Below are positions 37,185 through 48,533 of a stretch of 64,000 bases of DNA, piece by piece. The translations under genes were made by a program, and so were the position numbers. Source of the stretch: Platerodrilus igneus. Its lineage: Eukaryota > Arthropoda > Insecta > Coleoptera > Lycidae. The number at the start of each line of letters is the position of its first letter. The stretch's first letter is position 1. Below the pieces are notes generated by a model. The model was not told the origin of the DNA. It saw nothing but the letters and a program-made list of their open reading frames with translations, and made no database searches. Location: the NCBI GenBank assembly GCA_036346225.1, contig JARFIW010000942.1, positions 1,178,001 through 1,242,000 of the forward strand. The letters are read 5' to 3'.

Positions 37185-37793
37185 AACGAAGATATTTTAG
37201 AGGAAACATTAAACGTACGACATGACAAATGCCAGCAAGATGAAAGAAAAAAGTTTTTAAGGTACTTAAAGTTTCCATATGGTTATGGGCGGACTCGGTC
37301 TCATAAACGAACAGATAGTAGAGCAGAATCTAGTGGTGCTAATTCACCAGATCCAATGTCTCCGCAACCAAGTGATGCAATAGAAAATCTTGGGTTCCCT
37401 ATTGCATCTCCACCTGCAACTCCACTTTCTGTGATAACTGAAGAACATTTACCATCGATAAGTATAATGCGGAGAAGAACGATGATACAGTCACTACGGG
37501 GCAAGGATAAAGAAATAATTAAAGAGGAAGTTCGATCGACTACACCCGAAGCAGTTGAAGTTATGCCATACGAACGGAGAACATTTCCACTCTGTGACGA
37601 TACTTTTGATAAAATTTTAAAACTAACGCCAGAAGATAATCAATTTCAGACCAACATTTGTTCTCAGGATTGTATTAGTCCCATTAATAATTTTATTGAA
37701 GACATGCCACACTCTCATGATAGTGAATCGACAGAATCTGCATTAGGCGATGAAGACCCTAATGATCCCGAATGGTTAGATATGGAAAGATAG
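37185..37793 (+). CDS. KANSL1: KANSL1/NSL1-like gene, last coding exon
   Basis: After acceptor cttctcatgtag the frame encodes 202 residues to a TAG at 37791-37793. It opens NEDILEETLNVRHDKCQQ, the continuation of the PEHE domain: KANSL1 has a NEE-x-EDxSDExFxxxHxKxExxE stretch here, directly after the WR motif encoded by the 25176 exon. An Arg/Ser/Pro-rich low-complexity linker follows (RTDSRAESSGANSPDPMSPQ). Near 37568-37591 comes YERRTFPL, which corresponds to the WERRTFPL motif near the end of KANSL1. The tail is acidic (DEDPNDPEWLDMER). The exon has no frameshift or stop and phase 0 matches the upstream exon. Role: scaffold of the NSL histone H4 acetyltransferase complex in the nucleus. 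The first Met in this exon (37356) is internal, not the start. Confidence 0.8.
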   Translation, partial: NEDILEETLNVRHDKCQQDERKKFLRYLKFPYGYGRTRSHKRTDSRAESSGANSPDPMSPQPSDAIENLGFPIASPPATPLSVITEEHLPSISIMRRRTMIQSLRGKDKEIIKEEVRSTTPEAVEVMPYERRTFPLCDDTFDKILKLTPEDNQFQTNICSQDCISPINNFIEDMPHSHDSESTESALGDEDPNDPEWLDMER

Positions 37794-38142
37794 GTATAGA
37801 AGATAAGATTTTTAAGTTAATGGTTTATTAGTTTTGTTTATTAGTTTAATTATTTCTGGGCTGGCACCTGTTGGTTTAAGCAGTTGTTTTTCCTAGCTTA
37901 ATCCTTTTGAATATGATTACGCTCAGCTTACAGCTTGTATTAAAAATTTAAAAACTGTGATTTTTATATAAAATACTTCAGTACGTGTATATTATTGTAG
38001 CAGATGTCATTAATGCTAAAAAGATGAAGTATACTTAGATTTGAATTAGTTTTCATTGTAGAAAATTAATTTTGTTACTTGGTAGAATTATTTGCCCAAA
38101 TATTTAACAAATTTTGTATGAAATAATTTTAATAAATTGTAA
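37794..38142 (+). other. KANSL1: 3' UTR of the KANSL1-like gene
   Basis: The stop codon is followed by AT-rich sequence. The first well-placed AATAAA after the stop is at 38131-38136. Further AATAAA-like words occur near 38531, so a longer UTR is possible. Confidence 0.5.
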
Positions 38143-39450
38143 GTCCTAACTGTAAATAGTTTATTAAATACCGAAATGGATAGTGCAAAAATTCATGCTA
38201 TGTGAGATATTGGCCTTAAAAATACAATGTACAAATAGAAAATTATATATTATTTCTGGAGTTGTTGCATTATAAAACTTGTAACGACAAACACAGTTTG
38301 ACTATACAAAGAAGCATGTAATTCTTTGTTAACCTATTTTTCTACGTATGAATTATACTTTGTGCATAGCAGTGTCAAGTAAAGATTTTTGTATTTATAT
38401 TTGTAAAAATGATTTAACTGTTATCACATGTATATTTAATATCGCTACTTCAGATATTTTGTTAATATGAAATGTACTCTTTATAAGAGCATAGTTTGTA
38501 AGGTTTAATGTAAATATATTGATACACTGTAAAATAAAAATAGAAAACCTAAAATTTATGTATCGATATTTCTGTGCGAAACGTGAAGCGCTTTGGGAAT
38601 CACACAAGTTGTTTTAGGTAAGTATTGTAAGTTTCGTTAGAGGGCATTAGATGGCAGCCATAGTGTTGCCTACTTGCACGTAGAGCAGTCTCCACAGCGT
38701 TGTAAAGCGGGCATAGTTTGGGTTTCTTGTATAATTACAGTATCACTGTATTTACTTGGGCGTTGTTTTACTGCAGGGAGTGCATATTTCAGAAGCGGGA
38801 AAGAAAGTGACATGGTGATTTATAGATATGTTAACATTGTCGACTCCTGCACCAGCAGACAGTCAGACATCGTACGCTACAGATAACCAACAAATTGAAA
38901 GAAAGGGTTAACAGTGGAATGGATAAAAGACACTCCTGACATGAATTCAGATCCACGCCAGTTGTGTTTTGAAAGGCATTCTTAAAGAAATCAACTAATC
39001 AGAAAATTACTTGTAAACGTATTTATTTATATAACAAATAGAGAAGAAAATTGTGAATAAACTTAATAATCTCTGTCTAGCATTATTTTCTAGTACTGGA
39101 GTAAACGTGAATATAGATAGATAGATAGATTTATTTGTTCCCATCAATGTGATGATAATGCACACTTCTACAACCATTATTAGAAATAGTCAACAATGTG
39201 TATAAATAAATAATATATGAAAATTAGCTACATTTATGTAGATAGTCATTCATTAAAATTAAATATTAGATACATAGTCAATTACTGTAATATTCAAAAT
39301 CAAACTTAATTCCAAGTGGTAATAAAATGTGTTTTTAGAGTAAGGAAAACGCGAAAATTAAGTGCGAAGCACACTGTAACATGGCCAGGCCTAGGCCTAA
39401 AGACATGTTACTCTATATACCAGTCCTAATGTCATTAAGCGTCAGCTTTG
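38143..39450. other. No gene recognised; possible LINE tail
   Basis: The sequence is AT-rich, with incidental short frames only. A (GATA)n run at about 39112-39131 followed by tttatttgttcccatc looks like the antisense 3' end of a LINE, extending to about 39310. Confidence 0.4.
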
Positions 39451-39454
39451 TCAT

Positions 39455-39945
39455 CAAGATTATAATCTTTATTGTAATGATTTCGCTAAACTTTCTCCAC
39501 ACGATCACTATACCTTTGTCAAAAAACAAACTTTGTATCAATTATCTTATAATAGTTCACACATTTTGACCAAATGTAAATCCACTATTTTCTGCCGCCA
39601 ATGTAATAAACGTCATCATTCTTTATTGCATTTTCATCGCATTTTACCTAAGCCCGCTAGTACTGCTAGAAACGAAGCTAATTTGAGCCCTGCTCCCGCT
39701 GCCCCTACAGTTTCACCTGCTAATAGTTCCGCTCTTCATGACCGCTATAAGCCATCCGATCCTCTAGCTTCTGAAGAAACGTTCATTTCATCTAGCAGTA
39801 ATGACCCGTCAATGTCAAATATTGTCTTATTTAATTCTCCCACCAAACCTTCAGTTGTGTTACTCTCCATCGTTCAAGTGGAAATCGATTGCTCTGGTTC
39901 TTTCTAGAAATTTACTCAGCTCGGGAAGCATTATTTCCGTCTTTC
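39455..39945 (+). pseudogene. BEL/Pao gag zinc region and start of protease
   Basis: In shifting frames the sequence reads FAKLSPHD, a following TFVKK stretch, then LSYNSSHILTKCKSTIFCRQ and CNKRHHSLLHF (39537-39635). This matches the BEL/Pao Gag pattern FxxLxxxxRxxxV-K-xxLCxNCLxxxHxxxxCxSxxxCxxCxxxHHxLLH. A Ser/Pro/Ala-rich linker is followed by VVLLSIVQVEIDCSGS and a LLSSGSIIS block (39855-39930), corresponding to the retropepsin start of BEL elements with the catalytic DSG altered. The homology stops near 39945. It is unrelated in sequence to the adjoining gypsy element. Confidence 0.75.
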
Positions 39946-40429
39946 TCGCACCGCGCGTTCGGCTCCTTCGTCCGAGAAAATATATGTGATTTTTACTTTT
40001 TCGGCATGCAAATACAAACCTAAAGGCAAAATTGATAATTTCCAAAAAACCGCTATTTTTCTCCCAAAATATCCACTTCTGTGCGAAGAAAGCCAGTCTA
40101 CTGGATATAGGACATTCTTCCAAATCGATCCCTGCCACTCGCATTATGCTCTGACCACCTCCCTCGTAGGAGACTCATTTAGTCCTCTCAACTTCATAAC
40201 GTAAATTGGTGCAAAAGCCGACTATCAAATTTTATGGTTATTTTATGCCGGATCTTACAGACTAGAACTATAGGGGTTTTCGGGACTAGGTACTTAACCA
40301 TATATGGGAAATGGGGTTGTGGAACAAATCCGTTCCGAGATTCGGAAAAAATATCTCATCTTTAACCATTGGTCACTGGCTTGTTACGTGCCAATCAAAT
40401 TGGCCCTTAAACATCGTTTTTAGGTTAAT

Positions 40430-41100
40430 TTTGATGTGCGAAAGTTTCGCGCCATAATTTCAAAAGACTCGGGGCGCGTATTTCCGTTACGTCACAGTGC
40501 GTTGCGCCAGATCGCGCGACGCGAGTGGAGTGGGGACAAAGTGGTAAAAGGTTTCCGTTAGACGCTTGAACGTGGCTGTTTGCCTTTGATCTTCAAGGAG
40601 TGTGGTCGTGTCAGGTATCGTATCGTGCCTTATCTTTACCTATGTAGATTTCCTTGCCTGATTGTCTTTGTTTGTCGACCTGTACCATGTTCCCGTCTTT
40701 CCCTGCATAGGTAGGTAATCTGCAGCCGTTGGCGAACCGTACTGCACGACCCTAGACGAGCCGGATGTCCATGTTCCGCCGACAGCACCGGAGCAGCACC
40801 ATCTTTATCTATCCTGAAGGACGATAGGCGTACTTCGTGGAAATCTGGACCTATCATGTGAGTAAATTCTGTATTACCTATTGATTTAACTTTTATATTT
40901 TTCCGATAATTGCGTCTTAATTTTGTGCATTGGTGACGTCATTGGCAGATGGTCGCGCTAAAGCCTGTGTAAGCTAGAGCTACCACCCGCCCGTGACGTC
41001 GCGCTTGCGCGATGTATTTATCGGCTCTTTAACGGTAGTTATCGACTTTCTTAAATTGTAAGAATTATCGACTTTTTAAATTGTAAGAAATGGCGCCTTT
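40430..41100 (+). promoter_or_regulatory. CpG-rich patch with CRE-like sites
   Basis: Two CpG-dense stretches (40440-40530 and 40960-41020, for example gatcgcgcgacgcgag) stand out from the AT-rich surroundings. TGACGTCA at 40934-40941 is a perfect CRE palindrome; TTACGTCA (40487-40494) and TGACGTCG (40994-41001) are close relatives. A 26-base tandem pair (ttatcgactttcttaaattgtaagaa) occupies about 41039-41089, followed by tggcgcc at 41091. It may be the control region or LTR of the gypsy element downstream, or a host promoter. No first exon is identified. Confidence 0.4.
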
Positions 41101-42078
41101 AACGAGGAAACGGTAAACCTATGAATTTTCCTTTGTTTTTATGACTATATAATGTATTCCCTAATGTAATTTATTAGCTTTTTCACTAAAAAAATTAATT
41201 ATTTAATATCTGTAACCTTGAATTTTATGTTCGTGTTTTAGAACACGCCACATTCCTTTAAATGTCAAAATCAAGTTGCTATGGTAATAAAAGGTGAATA
41301 CCGCCATTTTGAAAAAATATAACTGTTGATTATAAAATGTGTTTTAATATAATGTTTTCCCAAATTTAGAATGTGGGATCTGTTTGTTAACTTCAATTAT
41401 GTTGTTGAGTGATTAGTTTGTTTTTAGATGAAAGTATGAACCTTTAGGAAACATCAATTACTTAACCCTACTTTTTAATCGTAAGTATACATATAATAAA
41501 TAAGTAATGCATGCCTTTATTACGAAAATTATCTACTTTATATTAAATTAAAATATAACCTTTGTTTGTTTTTCCAACTTTAGAAGACCGTTTTTGAAAC
41601 TTGAATACACTGTCTTGTATGTTACATTTTAAAAAAGTGCATTAGTGATTTACCTATTTAATTAATAATATCTCAATTACCTTTACAAGAAAACCTTGTA
41701 TTTAAAAGCACTGAACGAAATAAATTGGTTTTTTTATATCTTTTTAAGAAATGTTTAACTACGGGTTGTTGCTTTTGTTAAATAACATATTACCTACGTG
41801 TTTTTATAATTTGGAGTGTCTTTTTGTACTTTATCAATGATATATCCCTTTGTTAAATACTAACCTTGTCCGCATATAGTTTTAAACGTGTTCTTTAGTT
41901 TTTTGGTTACTTAGCGTGATCCAATTTGAATATTATTCCTTACGAATGCTTTCATAGGAAGTTTTCACAGTTAAATATCTTTATCGTACTGACTTGAAGT
42001 AGCTATACCGTTTTTACCTTCTGATTTACCTTAGTATTATATATCTCATATATATCGTGTCTCAAATAGAAATCCAAG

Positions 42079-43300
42079 ATGAATATTTCACATCTAAAAT
42101 CTCGCGAGCTCATCTACGAGATTGAGTGTAGGAATATTACCCCAGCATCAAATCAAAATGATCGTCGTTCACAACTTAGAGCCATTTTAGCCCAGGAAAT
42201 GAAAGGCGTCGCTATCTTAAAGAAAATCGTTTCCGATTGGCCTCACAACGTATCTGAAATTAAATTGTCTTTGGATGACATATCTGGTATAATAAATAGA
42301 ATAGATCCTGGTTCCAGTGATATTGAGCTAGGGCGTTTAGTTTCGAGAATAACGCATGTCAAACAGCGTATAGAATTATTGTCCTTATATGACGATGAAC
42401 AAGCGACCCAAGCTAAACAAAATTTATTGTCGGAAATATTATTACTTGAAGGAATTGTTCTGGAAAGACTCAATCCAAATGCAGACGTAGATATATCGTT
42501 ACCCTTTTCAAATCTCGTACTTGCTCCACCTCAACCAGTAGGAAAATCCATACCTGTTTACAAATGGGGCCTCACTTTTCAAGGGTTTGACTCGCAGGTC
42601 TCTTTATCGTCCTTCCTTGACCGAATTAATGATTTCAAAATTTCTCGGCAGTGTACAGATCAAGATTTATTTGTTTCAGCAGGTGACTTATTTTCCGACT
42701 CCGCGTTGATCTGGTACAGGAACATCCGAGACCAAATTTCTACCTGGGAGGAGTTAGTTGCATGTTTGAAACGAGATTTTCTTCCGCATGGTTATATTAC
42801 CGACCTTTGGAACGAGATACGAAATCGAACCCAAGGACCTGACGAAAATGTTGTCTCCTTCATTACCTCATTAGAAGCTTTATATAGTAGACTCGATAAA
42901 AAATCTTCAGAATCTGAAATTATCGATCAGTTACTTAGAAATTTAAACCCTTATTTCTCTGAACGTCTGGCCTTACAACACATTTCTTCCTTAGCCCACT
43001 TTAAAGATCTATGTCGTTCTCTTCAGGAAGTGAACTTAAGAATTGATAAATACCAACGCTCCCCCAGAAAAACAATCTGGTCTTTTAGAACCCGATTTAG
43101 CTTGTCAAGTTCGAGCTTCCCATAAAGTATCTACCCTTAATGTTCCTTCTACCGTAACTAATAAATCACTTACCTGTTGGAACTGTAAGAGAAGTGGACA
43201 TAACTATAATGTCTGCACATACCCTAGAAATATTTTTTGTTATGGTTGTGGCCGCTCAAATATCAACAAATCTAACCACAAAATGTAATCCTAACGTATC
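42079..43300 (+). pseudogene. Second gypsy element: gag
   Basis: Frame 42079-43125 (348 residues) starts with MNISHLKSRELIYEIECRN, a helical N-terminus. It carries the capsid region YKWGLTFQGF, FLDRINDFKISRQ, LFSDSALIWYRNI and a WEELVACLKRDFLPHGY stretch, the FxxLxxxFxxxF-[FY] segment shared by gypsy Gags. A frameshift near 43050 moves into frame 43043-43288, which holds a nucleocapsid knuckle CWNCKRSGHNYNVC (C-x2-C-x4-H-x4-C) and a second FCYGCG pair. The ATG at 42079 is preceded by caag and suits a start. No LTR was located upstream, and the leader 41100-42078 shows no other gene. Confidence 0.85.
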
Positions 43301-43559
43301 GGGAAACTCCCGTCGAGATATTCCAACTCAGGGCGTGAATATCTCAAGGAATTAAAATCGTCCTCAACAACAATCATTCAACGGACCCAGACGTCAATAA
43401 ATTTAAATCATAAAACTACCTCTAACGCTGTCCTGTTATTAAATTTATCTAACAATAATACCGCTACTGTTAATGTTCAAAATGCCTTACCTTAATTAGA
43501 AGAATTATGTTATACTACTCCATCAGCGTGGTCTAATTGGTTACAAACCGTCAATTCCT

Positions 43560-44293
43560 TTTATCATAAAAAGTCTGCCGTTTTACAACTTGTTAAGAAA
43601 CCCTTTGATAATCGTCCACACTTGTCCATCTCGATGGGTTCCTTAGATGTAATTGCTTTATTGGACACAGGTTCTTCATGCTCCCTTATAAATAACGAAG
43701 GTTTACACCAATTATCTAAACAAAATATTAAAATTCAAATTGTTCCCGAAAAAACTTCCATAAATTTAGCTGACGATAATCAAATATATGTAACGGGTTT
43801 CCTTAAATTAAAAATTCGAGTAGAATCACTTGAACGTGACGTTTCATTTTTAATTGTCCCTGTATTAGCTTATCCTTTTCTACTAGGTGTGGATTGCTGT
43901 AAACTTTTTAATCTGTCACTTTATTTCCAGGATTTTTCATGGCAAACCTCTCTCAAAACAAATTCCTGTGCATCTACAGGAATATCTAACAAAATCTCTC
44001 TTACTGATTACCAAAATGTAACCCTCAACGCTACAATCGACAAATTTCGTAAACTTAATACCTCTGAACTTGGTTGCGTTACTACTGCAACACATGTTAT
44101 CTCCACAGGTGATGCCCTTCCTTTTAAGCAACGTCAGTATCCGTTATCGCCTGCATTACAAAAGCATTTGCATGCTGAAATAGATAAAATGTTAGAATCT
44201 GGTGTTATCTCTCCCTCAAATTCACCCTGGACGACTCCCGTATTATTAGTTCGTAAGACGAATGGCGTGTCTGTTTTGATGGCAGAAAGTTGA
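43560..44293 (+). pseudogene. Second gypsy element: protease and RT N-terminus
   Basis: Frame 43622-44293 (223 residues) begins in the protease: VIALLDTGSSCSLIN (DTG catalytic triad), then YPFLLGVDCCKLFNL, the ILGxD block. A linker leads to the RT entrance: HVISTGDALPFKQRQYPLSP, KMLESGVISPSNSPWTTPVL and LVRKTNG. The frame closes at 44293, where a one-base change puts the RT core in the next frame, beginning at 44290. Between the gag knuckle and 43622 the sequence is readable only in pieces. Confidence 0.88.
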
Positions 44294-45031
44294 ATTCCGT
44301 GACTGTTTCTGACGCTTACCCTTTACCTAGAACTGACTCTATTTTAAGCCGTCTTCGAAACGCAAAATTTATCTCATCTATCGACCTTAGACAAGCTTTT
44401 TATCAGATACCTCTCGATCTATCTTTTCGTCAAAAAACTGCTTTTTGTGTTCCAGGCCGAGGTCTTTTCGAATATAATTTTTTGCCATTTGGTCTCTGTA
44501 ACGCACCACAAACCCTACAACGTACTATGGATCAAACGTTAGGTCCTATCTTACATCAGGAACGTGCCTTTGTATTTTTGGATGATATTTTAGTTATCTC
44601 AAGTTCCTTTGATGAACATATCGCTACATTAAATGAGGTTGCAGAAGGTTTAAACGCAGCAGGTTTTAAGATAAACTGGGAAGTGTCAATTTTGTTGTTC
44701 GTCCCTTATCGATGGAACTGGCCTACGAGCAGATCCTGCTAAAGTTGACGCTATTACTAAATTTAAAACACCTAAAACTGTTACCGAAATCAAACGTTTA
44801 ATTGGAATGATTAGCTACTATCGCATCTTTCTACTCAATCTTTCAACTATATCTGCACCCATTACCGCTTTAATTAAAAATAAAAAGAAATCCCAAACTA
44901 TCGAGTGGAATTTAGAACCTCAACAGGCTTTCGAACAAATTAAAACGTTAATCACTTCAGCACCTATCTTAATTCACCCAATTTCGATGAAAAGTTTTAT
45001 ATACAAACCGATGCCTCGCTTACTGGTTTAG
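44225..45031 (+). pseudogene. Second gypsy element: reverse transcriptase
   Basis: Frame 44290-44742 holds RT blocks NAKFISSIDLRQAFYQIPL (first catalytic Asp), QKTAFCVPGRGLFEYNFLPF, GLCNAPQTLQRTMDQ and FVFLDDILVISSSFDEHI. Here the catalytic box is FLDD rather than the commoner YxDD. A shift near 44690 is followed in frame 44807-45031 by ISYYRIFLLNLSTISAPIT, the thumb/connection (normally FxGxxxYYRxFIxxFSxxAxPLT). The RNase H start (IQTDASLTGLGAML) crosses another shift near 45000-45040. Confidence 0.9.
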
Positions 45032-45036
45032 GTGCA

Positions 45037-46632
45037 ATGTTGTTCCAGGTAAGAAATGGTTTAGAACATTTAATCGCCTATGCAAGTCCCGCTTTAACTT
45101 CTGCAGAACAAAAATACTCTGCTACCGAACGAGAACTATTGGGCGTTATCTTTGGCATCGAGAAATTTGGAGGATATGTTGAAGGTACACATTTTACCAT
45201 AATCACTGATTGTGCAGCCCTCACTTGGCTTAATAACTTGAAACAGCCCGCAGGTCGTTTGGCAAGATGGAACTTGCGTATATCTCAATTCACTTTTGAC
45301 GTTAGGCATAGGCCTGGCAAATTAAATATCGTACCTGATGCCTTATCTCGAGATGTTGTCTCTCTTAACCTTCCAAATTTAATTCCTGATACCTGGTATC
45401 TCAATATGATTAAAAAAGTTTCCGATAATCCCGATAAATTTCCTACCTTTCGTGTAACTAACAATAGACTATATAAATTTGTATTCTCTTCTCCACATAA
45501 AATATCGAATATTCCTGAATGGAAACTTGTCGTGCCTACTGCTAACCGTAGTGAGGTGCTCAAATTATGTCACGATGACCCCATAGCTGCACACCTTGGT
45601 GTTACAAAAACTCTCGCTAAAATATCTGAATTATATTACTGGCCCACACTAAAGCAATCTGTTTGTCGTTATATTAAGAACTGTAAAATTTGTGGTTCTC
45701 ATAAGAGTTCGCAAGACGCTCGCCCTGGTTTAATGGGTAACTTTAAACGTGTATCTTATCCCTTTCAATTAATTTCGCTTGACTTATTAGGACCTCTCCC
45801 CCGATCGAAAAGAGGTAATCAATATCTTTTAGTTGTCACCGATTGGTTTTCTAAATTTGTTATGGTGCAACCCTTACGTAAAGCTACATCTGCAGCTATA
45901 ATTAAATTCCTAGAACAAAATGTATTTCTTATCTTTGGTGTCCCTCAAATTATTCTTTGTGACAATGGGGCACAATTTATCTCTAAAGATTTTCAGAATT
46001 TCGTCAAAAGTTATAAAGTACAAAAAATTTGGTTTAACGCAAAATACCATCCCCAAGTAAACCCCACCGAAAGAGTAAATAGAGTTTTAGTTACCGCTAT
46101 CTCTTCCTATATTGATTCAGACCATACTACATGGGATGAACATATTTTTAAAATTGCTCAAGCTTTGCGTGCATCTAAACACGAAGCAACCCAATTCACT
46201 CCGTCATTTCTTGTTTTTGGAAGATATACCCCAATCGATGGGAGTTACTATGGTTTAGTGCCTGACGATACTAACGTAATTGAATTTGACGATAAAGTAC
46301 GCTGGGACAAAGACCAACAATCATTACCTTCTATCTTTAACGACGTTAGAAAAAATTTGTTAAAAGCTTACGAAAAGAGTAAAGACCACTATAACTTACG
46401 TAAACGAAATATTTCCTTCGTCTTGAGCGAACAAGTTTGGAAAAAGAATTATGTCTTATCGGATGCATCTAAGAAATTCTCTTCAAAATTAGTCCCTAAA
46501 TTCATTCTTTGTAAGGTCACTCGTGTCATTAGTCCCCTTATCTACGAACTTCAGGATGCTGAAGGAAAACGCCAAGGCAGGTGGCATATTAAAGACCGTA
46601 AGCCATTCTCTGCTGACCCAAATGCTAGTTAA
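45037..46632 (+). pseudogene. Second gypsy element: RNase H and integrase (531-residue open frame)
   Basis: RNase H: LIAYASPALTSAEQKYSATE, RELLGVIFGIEKF, HFTIITDCAALTWLNN, then the VPDALSR end near residue 98. Integrase: an H-x-GxTKT zinc region (HLGVTKTLAKI ... YYWPTLKQSVCRYIKNCKIC), then the core with LISLDLLGPLPRSKRG (Asp), QIILCDNGAQFISKDF (Asp) and YHPQVNPTERVNRVL (Glu). After it come an ASKHEATQFTPSFLVFGR stretch and a C-terminal SH3-like region ending WHIKDRKPF. There is no chromodomain or envelope. This long intact frame and few breaks elsewhere suggest a fairly recent copy. Classified as pseudogene because gag and pol are shifted upstream. Confidence 0.93.
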
Positions 46633-48089
46633 GTTTTTCACGTTCTATTCTCCTCACTATTTACCTAATATTTTTTGTTCTCACCATCAATTAGTTCACT
46701 TTAATTACTTATTTCCTCTCTCATACAGTATATAATCTCTTACACGTTTAACTTTACTTACCTTAAATTAGCTATCTTTTTCTTTCAGTTGACTTTCCCT
46801 TGACCATACCGTTAGATATATATCACTTCATCCTCTACACCCCCCAATATAAGTCTGTTGTTTCATTTAATCAACCCTCGAACTTTTCCTACTGCATATT
46901 ATTTGGTTTTTAGTATTTTTTCATACGTCATTTAATTTTGTGTGGAAATTGTTGTAACTTTGGTTGTAATAACTCATTGAATTTTTATGATTGGTTTTAG
47001 CTGATGTTAGAGTGGATGTTTTTCTTCCTTGGACTCACATAGGTCATGCGCAATCTATGCCATTGTAAGAAATAGTTTATGTTCGCAGTTGCAAAAACTA
47101 GGATTGTCTATTCCATGTGTTTTTCTTCTGAATTATTGCAGTCGCCCACATTATACTATATCATTATTTCTTTCTTTTTCTACTAAATCAACATAACTTA
47201 TAAACATTTTTTTTCATTGTTTTTTATTGAACTTTGTGGTGAGGTGCTATTGCTTTTTATTGTTATCTTATTAAATTCTCGGTTGTTTAGCGTATTGGAA
47301 CAGTGTACCTGTATTTAACTGCTTATAATTGGGCATTTTTGTGTGTGTTTAGGGTGCTACCGTTTTAAAAAATTACCTTAAAACAGTTTGTTTTTGTGTG
47401 AATGTATCCGTAATGATACTTTTAAGTGTTGTGTCAACTTTTGTCTGATTTTCTTATCGTAGTGGATGCACTCGTTAGGAAAATGATCGTACTAGTTCTC
47501 TTAAGAGTCTAGTGAATTTTAATGTATGATACCTTATCTTGTCGGATTAATATCGCAGGTGGTCCTTCAGACTGCGCTGTGTTTAACAGGGACAACTCTC
47601 TACCTTCTCTCGGACGCTTGTCCAAAAACTATACTTTTTCTTATCCCGCTGTCTCCGCTATGCCTAATTCTTCTTTCGGTGGACCTGTTCTTGTCCCGGA
47701 ACACCCGTCTGCCACATAAGAGTGATGTTCCCTCACTTTGGGCTACTGGCCACATTGGCTGGTTGAGTAGCGCTTTGCTATCCACCTTTTTCTGTCTCTT
47801 TTGCTCAATGCGAGCCCTTCCTCTACTTTCTTCTACCTGGAAGTGCCTCTTATGCATTCCAAATAACCAACCTCCCTCTTTTTACCGTTCCTGTTTCTAC
47901 TGCCTTTTTCATTTCCGTTATTCACCGTGTGGTTGCGCGGGAGGTTTTCACAGACACCTGGACCACGTCTCTGGGAATCTTTCGTGAGGTCATGCGGTGC
48001 CGCTGTCAGCGCATGGGCCCTGGCAGTGAAGGTATGTATGAGTGTGTGAATGTGTGAGTGGATGTGTATATCGTTATATACCGTGTGGG
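46633..48089. other. No gene recognised downstream of the second gypsy
   Basis: This may include the 3' end of the element, but no sequence here matches the region before 42079, so no LTR pair can be drawn. 47520-48050 is GC-richer, with overlapping frames on both strands (47526-47987 is Leu/Pro/Cys-rich) that show no known motif. Confidence 0.4.
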
Positions 48090-48250
48090 TATCGGGTGAT
48101 CGTATCACCGATATCGATTAACGCCGGGTGCAGGGATGCACCCAAATGCCTTTGCCGCTCCCTCGTGCCGTTTATTGTAAACGGACCTGCTTCACAGGTC
48201 GCTCTTTTTAGAGGGTACGAGAAATTGGCATTTAACGACTCCACGGAGTC
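48090..48250. repeat. Cluster of short perfect hairpins
   Basis: Inverted pairs in a row: atcgggtgat...atcaccgat (48091-48112, one bulge), gggtgca-ggga-tgcaccc (48126-48143), ccgttta-ttg-taaacgg (48168-48184), gacctg-cttca-caggtc (48184-48200), ctct-tttt-agag (48202-48213) and gactcc-ac-ggagtc (48237-48250). The function is unknown. It lies just beyond the 3' end of the minus-strand LINE. Confidence 0.7.
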
Positions 48251-48533
48251 ACTTTACCTTTATCTATTGTCCTTGGTAATAACTAAGCCAATACCTTTGT
48301 CTTGTTTATTATCTTTGATAATACCCTTAGTTTTAATATCGTTATCTTACCGACTACCGTTAGTAATAACTTTGGTTTAATTTCGCGTTATCTTACCTAT
48401 TATCTTTAGTAAGTAAGTGAATTTATTTAAATAGGAAATCCTAATATACAAACATAATGTTATATGTAATTAACATGTAACAGTAAACTTATAATAAACT
48501 TATAATAATATTAATAATCATACTTATAATAAC

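Noticed and set aside
37356..37793. Reading 37356 as the start of an independent 145-residue gene
   Set aside because: The frame continues upstream to a good acceptor at 37185 and those residues carry the PEHE-like homology, so 37356 is an internal Met.
40931..40950. TGGTGACGTC as a tRNA-Trp type primer-binding site for the second gypsy element
   Set aside because: Only the first seven bases fit and no LTR end can be shown next to it.
47526..48380. Leu/Cys-rich frames (up to 153 codons) and opposing minus-strand frames
   Set aside because: Both strands are open in several frames because the block is GC-richer; no domain, signal or splice context supports a gene.
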